Assembly: GCA_963728535.1 (NCBI GenBank)
Contig: CAVSKK010000002.1
Span: 1-64,000 of the forward strand
Length of the DNA: 64,000 bases
Source of the DNA: VAXT01 sp963728535
GTDB lineage: Bacteria; Actinomycetota; Thermoleophilia; Gaiellales; Gaiellaceae
Direction: 5' to 3'
A program made the translations under genes and the position numbers. The notes under the pieces were generated by a model. That model was not told the origin of the DNA. It did not search any database and worked only from the letters and a program-made list of their open reading frames with translations. Below, piece after piece: positions 41,831 through 49,086 of the stretch (the stretch's first letter is position 1; each line of letters opens with the position of its first letter).

Positions 41831-42360
41831 CCGGGATTCTGGGCGGCACCTTCGACCCGCCCCACATCGGGCACGTCGCGCTTGCGAAGGCGGCGCTCGA
41901 GCAGCTGCCGATCGACGAGCTGGCCGTCCTCGTCATCGAGCATCCCGGCCACCGCGGCGTGGTTGCGGATCCGCAGACGCGTCTTCGGCTGGCTCAGGCG
42001 GCATTCCCCGGGATGAGCGTCCGGCTCGATCCGAACGCGTTCACGGTTGACGCCGTGCGGGCCGGAGGGTTCGGCGAGGACGCGCTCTTCATCGTCGGCG
42101 CTGACCAGGCCGCCGGGTTCGGCACCTGGCGGGAGCCCGAGGAGGTCCTGAAGTGGGTCAAGCTCGCCGTCGGCACGCGCGCCGGCTATCCGCTGCCGGA
42201 CCTCTCGCGCTTCGCCGACCGAGTCGTTGTCTTCGAGCTCGCCTCGCCCGACGTCTCGTCGAGCGAGATCCGCAAGCGGATCGCGGCCGGCGAGCCGATC
42301 GACGATCTCGTCCCGCCGGCCGTCGCGCGATTGATCGAAGAGCTAGGTCTGTACCGTTAG
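41827..42360 (+). CDS. nadD: nicotinate-mononucleotide adenylyltransferase
   Basis: 177 residues from GTG at 41827 (GTGA overlap with obgE). It carries the nucleotidyltransferase HxGH motif in GILGGTFDPPHIGHVALAKA and the C-terminal SSSEIRKRIAAGEP (ISSTxIR motif). Makes deamido-NAD from NaMN and ATP. In many genomes rsfS follows directly; here it lies 1.6 kb away on the other strand. Confidence 0.95.
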   Translation: MTGILGGTFDPPHIGHVALAKAALEQLPIDELAVLVIEHPGHRGVVADPQTRLRLAQAAFPGMSVRLDPNAFTVDAVRAGGFGEDALFIVGADQAAGFGTWREPEEVLKWVKLAVGTRAGYPLPDLSRFADRVVVFELASPDVSSSEIRKRIAAGEPIDDLVPPAVARLIEELGLYR

Positions 42361-43268
42361 CGCCGCTTGCGGACCTGGGTCACCCAGTACTCGTCCGGGG
42401 GCGGCGGCGGCCCGAACCTGGCGTTGACCGCATACAGACGGTTGCCGAAGTCGTCGACCGTCGTCGGCCCGGCGAAGTCGTCAGAGGTGATCGTCCGCCG
42501 GACGGTCCCGGACCGGAGGTCGGATCGCAACCTGATCACGACGATCCCGTCGCCCGGGCTGCGCACCACGGCATAGAGCGTCCGCCCGTCGAGCAGGAGC
42601 CCGTCGCCGGTCACGGTTGCGCCGTCGAGATCGATCTCGCGGGCCACACCGCGCCGGTTGACCTTGAACAGCTGGCCGGTGTTGGACTGGACGATGATCA
42701 GCCTCTTGCCGTTCGGCGTCGCGTCGATGCCGTTTACGTTGAATCCGGCCTGGTAAACGATGTCGCCGGTCAGCGGCACCTCCTGCGGTGTCCCGATCTG
42801 GCCGTTGTGGCCAATCGGCACCTTGTAGAGGAACTGGCGCATCGAGTCGGTGAACCACGCCGCCCGCTTCGTCACCACGACGTCGTTCACGAACGTCGCC
42901 GACTCGTCGGTGAAGTTGAACTGCGCGATGTCGGCGCCGGTGCTCGCGTTGTAGACATAGCCGTCACCGGTCGGTCCCCCGGCGACCCAGAGCCGGTTGC
43001 GGTGGCTGACCTCGATGCCGATCGCCCGTCGTCCGCGGTTGGGGACGAGCTCCGCGCCCTGTCCGGTGCGCAGATCGCCGCGATAGACACGGCCGGTTGG
43101 GATCGAGCCGACGTAGAAGTTCGTGCCTCTCCCGATCGCGATCCCTTCCGGCTGCCAGCCGTTCGGGAGATCGATGTGATCGGGGAAGCCTCTTGAGCTC
43201 GTGGCGGCGAGCGGGAGAGCAAGGGCGAGACCCGCAAGCGCCACGAGCAAGTGAGTGCGTTTCATCAC
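42357..43268 (-). CDS. secreted beta-propeller (SMP-30/lactonase-like) protein
   Basis: 303 residues from ATG at 43268 (second Met also possible). Signal peptide THLLVALAGLALALPLAAT. The mature part has repeated propeller blades: GWQPEGIAIGRGTNFYVGSI, RAIGIEVSHRNRLWVAGGPT, DESATFVNDVVVTKRAAWFT and GIDATPNGKRLIIVQSNTGQ. SMP-30/Gluconolactonase-like in pattern. It ends tail-to-tail with nadD (4-bp overlap). Substrate unknown; probably extracellular. Confidence 0.82.
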   Translation of the reverse strand: MMKRTHLLVALAGLALALPLAATSSRGFPDHIDLPNGWQPEGIAIGRGTNFYVGSIPTGRVYRGDLRTGQGAELVPNRGRRAIGIEVSHRNRLWVAGGPTGDGYVYNASTGADIAQFNFTDESATFVNDVVVTKRAAWFTDSMRQFLYKVPIGHNGQIGTPQEVPLTGDIVYQAGFNVNGIDATPNGKRLIIVQSNTGQLFKVNRRGVAREIDLDGATVTGDGLLLDGRTLYAVVRSPGDGIVVIRLRSDLRSGTVRRTITSDDFAGPTTVDDFGNRLYAVNARFGPPPPPDEYWVTQVRKRR

Positions 43269-43351
43269 GAGCTCCTTTCTTGGAGTCCTTCTTGGCCTAC
43301 CCCGGTTTACGGAAAACGAACGCCTCCGGTTCGCACGGCCTCTCCAGATCG

Positions 43352-43660
43352 TTAGTCGAGGTCGAGCGCGATGCGAAGGGCGGTGTGCAGGCGAAGCAAC
43401 GCTTCAGGGTCGAGCTCGCCGCGGTGGGTGCTCAGCGCGCTTTTCGGGATCGTGAACAGGTTGTCGCAGTTCACGACGCATTCTCGCGCGAGACCGTGCT
43501 CTCGCCCGAGCGGAACCTCAGTGGGAAGATCGCGGATCGTGCCTGTCACCCCCGCGACCGTAATGTTCGCGAGGAACGGAATCGCCCGGTCGCGCGTGAC
43601 GACAACAGCGGGCCGTCGTCCGCCTGGCAGCTCGACGTCGTAGATCGCGCCGCGGTTCAG
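43352..43660 (-). CDS. MazF/PemK-type mRNA interferase toxin, CTG start
   Basis: About 102 residues. The body is typical MazF: RGAIYDVELPGGRRPAVVVT RDRAIPFLANITVAGVTGTI, then TEVPLGREHGLARECVVNCD NLFTIPKSAL. The family normally begins M-N/K-R-G-x-I-Y. The only codon in that place is CTG at 43660 (CTG AAC CGC GGC), which overlaps the antitoxin TGA as CTGA. No ATG, GTG or TTG lies near. Cleaves mRNA at short sites; held inactive by the upstream antitoxin. Confidence 0.82.
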   Translation of the reverse strand: MNRGAIYDVELPGGRRPAVVVTRDRAIPFLANITVAGVTGTIRDLPTEVPLGREHGLARECVVNCDNLFTIPKSALSTHRGELDPEALLRLHTALRIALDLD

Positions 43661-43917
43661 AGTGGCTTGCCGCCCTCGGTCCGGTCGAACTGCTCCAAAC
43701 CGGCTAAGCCAACCTCGCCGATCCATTCCTCCTGCGGATGCTCGGCATAGCCTCTGCGGTAAGCCGCATCGATCGCGAGTTCACGCTCGTCGTGAAGGAG
43801 GCGCGCTAGGCCGGCCCGAAGCGCTTCGCTCCTGTTTGCGAAGCGGCCTTCCTCGATCAACTCGTCCAAGACGGCCAGGTCCGATTCTGTCATACGCACT
43901 GGTACTTGCGTCGTCAT
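43657..43917 (-). CDS. ribbon-helix-helix antitoxin of a MazF pair
   Basis: 86 residues from ATG at 43917. RHH N-terminus MTTQVPVRMTESDLAVLDEL with RFANRSEALRAGLARLLHDE. The C-terminal part (IDAAYRRGYAEHPQEEWIGE) would bind the toxin. Its stop overlaps the toxin start. This is the CopG/ParD-like antitoxin class often paired with MazF in actinobacteria. Binds the operator at its own start. Confidence 0.88.
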   Translation of the reverse strand: MTTQVPVRMTESDLAVLDELIEEGRFANRSEALRAGLARLLHDERELAIDAAYRRGYAEHPQEEWIGEVGLAGLEQFDRTEGGKPL

Positions 43918-43930
43918 ACAGTGAGTATAC
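43916..43930. promoter_or_regulatory. palindromic operator at the antitoxin start
   Basis: ATAC-AGTGA-GTAT (43916-43928) with an adjoining GTATAC palindrome (43925-43930). It overlaps the ATG of the antitoxin (43915-43917), so the transcript is either nearly leaderless or the site blocks early elongation. RHH antitoxins commonly bind such short inverted repeats. Confidence 0.5.
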
Positions 43931-43950
43931 CACTCATCGATCGAAGGGTT

Positions 43951-44307
43951 TCAGCTCGCGGTTGCGTGCTCGATCGACGGCACGTCGTCCCAGAGCTCCT
44001 CGAGCCCGTAGTGCTTGCGGGTCTCGGGCGTGAAGACGTGGAGGACGACGTCGAGGTAGTCGGCGACGATCCAGTCGCCTTCGCGCTCGCCCTCGACCGC
44101 ATGCGGGAGCAAGGGCTCCTCGTCCTGCTTGAGGACGTACCGCACCTCGTCGACGATCGACTTCGTCTGCCGGGTGTTTCCGCCCGAGCAGATGACGAAG
44201 AAGTCGGTGTACGCGCACACCGGCCGCATGTCGAGGATCACGATCTCCTGCGCCAGCTTCGAATCGGCGAGGCCGGCGATCCGGCGTGCTTGTTCCAGTG
44301 AGTTCAG
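43951..44307 (-). CDS. rsfS: ribosomal silencing factor RsfS, CTG start
   Basis: 118 residues. Family N-terminus NSLEQARRIAGLADSKLAQE IVILDMR and core YTDFFVICSGGNTRQTKSIV, then DWIVADYLDVVLHVFTPETR KHYGLEELW. The alignment demands a start right before NSLEQ. The codon there is CTG (44307-44305), with GAAAGG (44320-44325 on the opposite strand) as ribosome binding site. No ATG, GTG or TTG occurs in frame upstream before the next gene region. Binds L14 and blocks subunit joining in starvation. Confidence 0.9.
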   Translation of the reverse strand: MNSLEQARRIAGLADSKLAQEIVILDMRPVCAYTDFFVICSGGNTRQTKSIVDEVRYVLKQDEEPLLPHAVEGEREGDWIVADYLDVVLHVFTPETRKHYGLEELWDDVPSIEHATAS

Positions 44308-44325
44308 AGGCTTGTGTGACCTTTC

Positions 44326-44366
44326 TGTGACACCCGGATTGTAACCCGAGGCGCGGGTGTGTCACA
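44326..44366. promoter_or_regulatory. inverted repeat in the divergent rsfS / PD-(D/E)XK intergenic region
   Basis: TGTGACACCCG (44326-44336) and CGGGTGTGTCACA (44354-44366) form a near-perfect inverted repeat with a two-base slip, around the CCGGATTGTAACCCG centre. It lies between rsfS and the divergent endonuclease-like gene and could serve either as operator or as hairpin. Confidence 0.35.
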
Positions 44367-44407
44367 ACGGCCACGGCCCAGCCGATGGGATCGGTACGTT
44401 GTCTGGT

Positions 44408-44875
44408 ATGACAACGGATCAGAAAGGCGCCATCGCGGAGCTCGCGATTCAGCTATCCGCCACGAAGGCTGGGATCGACGTGTACAGGCCAGTCGCGGAA
44501 GGCGGACGCTACGACCTGATTTTCGATCTGGGGGAGAGGCTTTCGCGCGTCCAGTGCAAGTGGGCGAGTCGCTACGACGAGGTGATCATTGTTCGCTGCT
44601 ATTCGGCGCGACGGACGCGCGATGGACTTCGACGTCGGCTGTACACCGCAGACCAGGTCGATGCGTTCGCTGCGTACTGCGCTGAGCTCGACCGATGCTT
44701 CTGGCTCCCTTACGACAGGTTCCCCAATCAGAGCCAGGTTTTCCTCCGTCTAGCCGAGTCGCGGAACAATCAACGGCGGAAGATCAACTGGGCTGACGAC
44801 TTCGACTTCGCGGCTACAATTGGCCGGCAAGGGGCCGTAGCTCAGTTGGAAGAGCGACGCGCTGGCAGCGCGTAG
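44408..44875 (+). CDS. PD-(D/E)XK endonuclease-like protein that reads into tRNA-Ala
   Basis: 155 residues from ATG at 44408. Start MTTDQKGAIAELAIQLSATK AGIDVYRPVAEGGRYDLIFD, then LSRVQCKWASRYDEVIIVRC; the E...D...QxKWA pattern fits the PD-(D/E)XK fold of group I intron-associated endonucleases (I-Ssp6803I-like). Middle: RRRLYTADQVDAFAAYC and a Phe/Trp/Pro-rich segment. The last 15 residues, GAVAQLEERRAGSA and stop TAG, are encoded by the 5' half of tRNA-Ala (44831 on). No intron interrupts the tRNA. A free-standing homing nuclease for tRNA genes is the inferred role. Confidence 0.7.
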   Translation: MTTDQKGAIAELAIQLSATKAGIDVYRPVAEGGRYDLIFDLGERLSRVQCKWASRYDEVIIVRCYSARRTRDGLRRRLYTADQVDAFAAYCAELDRCFWLPYDRFPNQSQVFLRLAESRNNQRRKINWADDFDFAATIGRQGAVAQLEERRAGSA

Positions 44876-44903
44876 GGCAGGGGTTCGAGTCCCCTCGGCT
44901 CCA
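44831..44903 (+). tRNA. tRNA-Ala (anticodon GGC)
   Basis: 73 nt, uninterrupted. Acceptor GGGGCCG / CGGCTCC, D-arm GCTC...GAGC, anticodon stem ACGCG/CGCGT with loop CTGGCAG (anticodon GGC), T-arm AGGGG-TTCGAGT-CCCCT, discriminator A. The stop codon of the overlapping ORF is the TAG just after the anticodon stem (44873-44875). Confidence 0.95.
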
Positions 44904-44916
44904 TCTCTGAAGCCGC

Positions 44917-45885
44917 TCACACGGTGATGACGATTTTCCCCCGGGCGTGCCCTTCACCGAGATAGCTGAGCGCCTCAGCCGCTTTGCTCAGCGGGTACGC
45001 CCGGTCGATCACCGACCGCACCTTCCCGGCCTCGATCAGCTCCTTCATGACAACGAGGTCAGCCGTGTTGATCTTCGCGACGAAGAACTTCACCGTCTGG
45101 CTCCGGCCGCGTGACTTCAACATCGTTCCGCCGAGGTGGGGGAGAGGCCCGAGCCCGCGATAGGTCATCGGCCCACCAACCAGAACGACGGTCGCCTCGG
45201 GAGTCAAGACCCGTCGGAACGCAAGGAACGAGCGGCTTCCCGCGATGTCGAGCATCAGGTCGTGACGCTCCTCGAGCTTCGTGAAGTCCTCCTGCGTGTA
45301 GTCGACGACGCGGTCTGCGCCGAGCGCTCGGGCTTGCTCCACGTTCCTCGTGCTGCAGACGGCGGTCACGTCCGCGCCGAACGCCTTTGCGATCTGCACC
45401 GCGTAGGTGCCGACGCCTCCGGACGCGCCGTTGATCAGAACCTTCTGCCCGGGCTGGACCCCGCCCTTGTCGCGCAGCGCCTGGAGCGCGGTGAGCCCCG
45501 CCACCGGAACGGCTGCCGCTTCCTCGAACGAGACGTTGGCCGGCTTGGGCGCAAGCTTCTCCTCGGACGCGCATGCGTATTCGGCCCAGGCGCCGGCTCC
45601 GGTGCCGAACACCTCGTCGCCCGGTTGAAACGACTTGACGTCCTTGCCGACGGCTTCGACCAGCCCAGCCAGGTCGCCCCCCACGTTCGTGTTGTTGGGG
45701 ACCCGCAGCCCTGCCCCCATTCGTGCGAAGTAGGGCCCTGTCACGCCGTACCACTCGACGGGATTGACCGAAGCCGCCTGAACCCGGACGAGCACGTGGT
45801 CGTCTTCCAGGGTCGGCTTCTCGACGTCCCGGAGCTCGAGCGCGTCCGGTGGCCGGCCGTAGCGCACGTGAGCGATTGCTTTCAT
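44917..45885 (-). CDS. NAD(P)-dependent alcohol dehydrogenase / quinone oxidoreductase
   Basis: 322 residues from ATG at 45885. MDR fold: MKAIAHVRYGRPPDALELRD, GDLAGLVEAVGKDVKSFQPG DEVFG, and the NADPH-binding VLINGASGGVGTYAVQIAKA FGADVTAV. The structural-zinc Cys cluster is absent, as in zeta-crystallin-type quinone reductases. It is divergent from a TetR regulator, with repeated operators between them, so it probably reduces the reactive compound sensed by that regulator. Confidence 0.93.
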   Translation of the reverse strand: MKAIAHVRYGRPPDALELRDVEKPTLEDDHVLVRVQAASVNPVEWYGVTGPYFARMGAGLRVPNNTNVGGDLAGLVEAVGKDVKSFQPGDEVFGTGAGAWAEYACASEEKLAPKPANVSFEEAAAVPVAGLTALQALRDKGGVQPGQKVLINGASGGVGTYAVQIAKAFGADVTAVCSTRNVEQARALGADRVVDYTQEDFTKLEERHDLMLDIAGSRSFLAFRRVLTPEATVVLVGGPMTYRGLGPLPHLGGTMLKSRGRSQTVKFFVAKINTADLVVMKELIEAGKVRSVIDRAYPLSKAAEALSYLGEGHARGKIVITV

Positions 45886-45923
45886 CTGTGAGTGACCTCC
45901 GGCTTCGAGTGGCGTTGAATACC

Positions 45924-45967
45924 TACGGTGTAAGCATACGGTGTAAGGCTATAACGTACAATGTAAG
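45924..45967. promoter_or_regulatory. triple direct repeat, probable TetR operator
   Basis: TACGGTGTAAG at 45924-45934 and 45937-45947, and TACAATGTAAG at 45957-45967. Spacings are 13 and 20 bp. They fill the AT-richer gap between the divergent oxidoreductase and TetR genes. TetR proteins usually bind palindromes, so direct repeats of this kind are notable. Confidence 0.55.
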
Positions 45968-45987
45968 TTGTCAACGCGTGAACGCTG

Positions 45988-46653
45988 ATGCCTAGAGAAA
46001 CCGCGACCACCGAGCCCCGGCTCCCGTTGAGCCGAGAGCGCGTCCTGGGCGCGGCGATCGCCCTGGCCGACGAGGGTGGGATCGAAGCGCTCAGCATGCG
46101 TAAGCTCGCCAGGGAGCTCGGGGTGGAGGCGATGTCGCTCTACAACCACGTCGCCAACAAGGACGAGATCATCGACGGCATCATCGACCTCGTCGCGAGC
46201 GAGGCCGACCTGCCCGCCGACGCTCCCGACTGGAAGACCGCAGTCCGTCAGAGCGCGATCTCGACTCGCGACGCCTTCTTGCGCCACCCGTGGGCCAGTG
46301 GCCTCTGGATGTCGCGCCACGGCGGTCCAGCGCGGCTGCGACGTGGAGACTGGATGCTGAGAACGCTTCGGGAAGCGGGCCTCTCGAAGGACCTCACGTA
46401 TCACGCGTACCACATCGTGGAGAGCCACATCCTCGGCTTCACGGCCCAACAGTTGAGCTTCCCCTCCAGAAACGAGGAGGAGTTCGCGGGCATGGCGGAG
46501 TCGTTCCTTCAACAGCTCCCCGCCGACGAGTACCCCGATTTCGTCGAGCACGTCAGGCAGCATCTGGAGCCAAGCCACGGCGAAGAGGGCGGTTTCGAGT
46601 TCGGCCTCGATCTCATCCTCGACGGACTCGAGAGGCTCCGGGACAAGGTCTAG
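45988..46653 (+). CDS. TetR-family transcriptional regulator
   Basis: 221 residues from ATG at 45988. HTH: SRERVLGAAIALADEGGIEA LSMRKLARELGVEAMSLYNH VANKDEII. The C-terminal domain (LPADAPDWKTAVRQSAISTR onwards) is the TetR_C type linked to tetracycline-like repressors. It probably controls itself, the divergent oxidoreductase and perhaps the MFS pump that follows 15 bp later. Confidence 0.94.
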   Translation: MPRETATTEPRLPLSRERVLGAAIALADEGGIEALSMRKLARELGVEAMSLYNHVANKDEIIDGIIDLVASEADLPADAPDWKTAVRQSAISTRDAFLRHPWASGLWMSRHGGPARLRRGDWMLRTLREAGLSKDLTYHAYHIVESHILGFTAQQLSFPSRNEEEFAGMAESFLQQLPADEYPDFVEHVRQHLEPSHGEEGGFEFGLDLILDGLERLRDKV

Positions 46654-46668
46654 AGTCGTCGGCTGTCG

Positions 46669-47892
46669 GTGCGGCTCTTCTCTGATCTCCGCAACGGCCC
46701 GCTGGGCCAGCGCGAGTTCCGGTTCCTCTGGCTGGGCCGTACGTCGTCGTTCATTGGCAGCGCGTTCGCAACCGTCGCGCTCGCGTTCGCCGTCCTGGAG
46801 CTCACCGGCTCGAAGGCGGACTTAGGCTTCGTCCTGGCCGCGCGGGCGGTGCCGCAGGTGATCTTCCTGCTGGTCGGCGGAATCTGGGCCGACCGGCTGC
46901 CACGGCACCTCGTGATGGTCACGTCGAACGTGATCAGCGGCACCAGCCAGGGCTTGATCGCGTTGCTCCTGCTCCTGGGCCATGCGCAGATCTGGCAGCT
47001 GATGGTCCTCGCAGCGGTCAACGGCATGAGCTCGGCGTTCTTCTTCCCCGCCTCCTCCGGCATCATTCCCCAGACCGTCCCGAGGCCGATGCTTCAGAGC
47101 GCGAACGCGATCCTTCGCCTCGGCCAGAACAGCAGCTGGATCGTCGGCGCCGCGCTCGGCGGGCTCGTCGTGGCCGCGACGAGCCCAGGTATCGGGATCG
47201 CCGTCGATGCGGGCACGTTCTTCCTCGGGGCGTTCTTCACGTCCCGCATCCGGCTTCCGAGCGAGCTGCGCATGGAGACGTCGAACTTCTTCGCCGAGCT
47301 GGCCGAAGGCTGGCGGGAGTTCAGCTCGCGCACGTGGCTGTGGGTGATCGTTCTCCAGTTCGGCTTCGTGAACGCGATCGAGCAGGGCACCGAAGGAGTT
47401 CTCGGCCCGGCGATCGCGAAGGATCATTTCGGCGGCGCGGCCGGTTGGGGGTTCATCCTGACCGCCCAATCCCTCGGGCTCTTCGCCGGTGGGCTCATCC
47501 TGCTTCGATTCCGCCCGCGGCGGCTCTTGCTCACGGGCACGCTGGGCTTCCTGCTCACGATCCCGTTTCTGCTGGCCCTGGCCGGGCCGCTTCCGCTCCC
47601 GGCCGTCATCGCCCTGGCCGCGATGGCCGGGCTTGGGATCGAGATCTTCGGGATCATGTGGGACACCACGATGCAACAGGAGATCCCGCAGGAGAAGCTC
47701 TCGCGGGTCTACTCCTATGACGCGCTCGGCTCGTTCGTCCTTATCCCCTTCGGGTACGCCGTAGCCGGGCCGGTCTCGGAGGCAGTCGGGACGAGAGCGA
47801 CGATCCTCGGCGCAGCGGCGATCAGTCTGACGGCAACGCTCCTCGTCCTGCTCGTCCGCGAGGTGCGGACGATCGAGCGCAAGGCTTCGTAG
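46669..47892 (+). CDS. MFS transporter (drug/siderophore exporter type)
   Basis: 407 residues from GTG at 46669. Twelve predicted helices. Start FSDLRNGPLGQREFRFLWLG RTSSFIGSAF and loop ADRLPRHLVMV (motif A-like) are typical of the MFS_3/EntS-like group. A long central loop (SELRMETSNFFAELAEGWRE F) separates the halves. It probably exports the compound that the adjacent TetR senses; substrate unknown. Confidence 0.92.
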   Translation: MRLFSDLRNGPLGQREFRFLWLGRTSSFIGSAFATVALAFAVLELTGSKADLGFVLAARAVPQVIFLLVGGIWADRLPRHLVMVTSNVISGTSQGLIALLLLLGHAQIWQLMVLAAVNGMSSAFFFPASSGIIPQTVPRPMLQSANAILRLGQNSSWIVGAALGGLVVAATSPGIGIAVDAGTFFLGAFFTSRIRLPSELRMETSNFFAELAEGWREFSSRTWLWVIVLQFGFVNAIEQGTEGVLGPAIAKDHFGGAAGWGFILTAQSLGLFAGGLILLRFRPRRLLLTGTLGFLLTIPFLLALAGPLPLPAVIALAAMAGLGIEIFGIMWDTTMQQEIPQEKLSRVYSYDALGSFVLIPFGYAVAGPVSEAVGTRATILGAAAISLTATLLVLLVREVRTIERKAS

Positions 47893-47900
47893 GCTCCTCG

Positions 47901-48182
47901 TCAGCGGTAGCTGAGAACAACGGCAGCCACGAGGAGCGCGAGACCAGCCGCCCGAACGAGTGTCCCGGATCTCGAGCTCGGAGCAGGCTCGACCTCTTCG
48001 GCGAGGCCCCGCCGCTGGATCTCGAGGACCAGGAGCTCGTCGTCGAGCTGCTCGGCGATCCGCGCAAGGATCGTGAGCTCCTCCGGACTGGTCGTGGCCA
48101 CTGCGTTCCAGGCGAAGACGCGCGCCTCGTCGCGCTCCTCCCGGGCGAGTGCCTGTTCGGCCTTGCGGAGATTCCAGTTCAC
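47901..48182 (-). CDS. small tail-anchored protein, hypothetical
   Basis: 93 residues from ATG at 48182. A helical acidic N-terminal part (MNWNLRKAEQALAREERDEA RVFAWNAV, then ELTILARIAEQLDDELLVLE) is followed by a C-terminal membrane helix (GTLVRAAGLALLVAAVVLSY) and a final Arg. It has a TPR-like helix-pair look. Convergent with the MFS gene. No family recognised. Confidence 0.6.
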   Translation of the reverse strand: MNWNLRKAEQALAREERDEARVFAWNAVATTSPEELTILARIAEQLDDELLVLEIQRRGLAEEVEPAPSSRSGTLVRAAGLALLVAAVVLSYR

Positions 48183-48214
48183 GGACCGCCTATCGGCGGC
48201 GGGGCGTGGACTCG

Positions 48215-48988
48215 CTAGCCCTCGGTCGTGAGGTCTTCGAGCAGACGCTCGAGCTCGGCCGGCTGGTCCCGGTGCGCCTCCCAGCGCCGGAAGAGCTCCG
48301 CCGCCCCGCGTCCCATGCCGTCCGGAAGCCCGAGCGAGGCAGCGGTGTCCGCGACCTCCTCCATCTCCGGCGCCCAGCGCCAGGCTTTCCCCGAACCGCG
48401 GATGATTCCCCTGCTCTCGACACCTTCGCCCGCGAGCGCGTCCTCGACGTTGTATGCGCGTGCGATTGCGTATGCCTGCGCGGCAAGCGCGACGCCCATC
48501 TTGTTCCAGCCGCCGAAGGCCATCTTCAGAGCCGAGGCCGCGCCGATTCCTCCCTCGAGCGTGATCGCGGCGACGTCCCCTTCCGGAAAGAGCGCGGCCA
48601 CCTCGGCCACGTCAGCCGCGTCGCCTGAGAGATAGAGGTTGACACCCGTGCGGGAGATGACCGAGCCGTCGACGCAGCGGAGGAAGCTCGCGATCCGCGT
48701 GACTCGCGCGGGCGTGATCGCATTGGCCTCGACGTAGATCCCTTCGAATCCCTCCGCCGCGACTTCGCCTGCGGTCTCCTCGGCGATCGCTGGCGGGCAG
48801 ACGCTGATCACGATCTCGCTCGCTGCCACGAGCTCGCGCACCGTGCCGACGTCGCGGAGCTCCGCGCTCTCGGCGCGCTCCGCCGTGGCGTCGCTGCGGC
48901 CCTCGCTCGCCCACAGCACCTCGCCGTGCACCGCGGCGCCGACGAGGGCGCCCATCTCGCCTGGAAAGAGAAGTCCAACCTGGCTCAC
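48215..48988 (-). CDS. NAD(P)-binding dehydrogenase with DUF1932-type C-terminus
   Basis: 257 residues from ATG at 48988. A Rossmann start (SQVGLLFPGEMGALVGAAVH, GxxGxxxA variant) and VGTVRELVAASEIVISVCPP belong to the 6-phosphogluconate/3-hydroxyisobutyrate dehydrogenase superfamily. The C-terminal helical domain has GGIGAASALKMAFGGWNKMG, in which the conserved Lys is catalytic in the family. Substrate unknown. Confidence 0.85.
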   Translation of the reverse strand: MSQVGLLFPGEMGALVGAAVHGEVLWASEGRSDATAERAESAELRDVGTVRELVAASEIVISVCPPAIAEETAGEVAAEGFEGIYVEANAITPARVTRIASFLRCVDGSVISRTGVNLYLSGDAADVAEVAALFPEGDVAAITLEGGIGAASALKMAFGGWNKMGVALAAQAYAIARAYNVEDALAGEGVESRGIIRGSGKAWRWAPEMEEVADTAASLGLPDGMGRGAAELFRRWEAHRDQPAELERLLEDLTTEG

Positions 48989-49086
48989 AAGCTGATCTTC
49001 CCACTGAAGCCCCTCACGCGAGGGATAGGCAGACGAGCCTCCCTGACGATGGTCTAGGCGAGTCGGCGGCCCGGCTCACTCCGCAC

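Noticed and set aside
44831..44903. Group I intron in tRNA-Ala, suggested by the adjacent intron-type nuclease
   Set aside because: The tRNA is 73 nt, contiguous and folds fully; no intron sequence is present.
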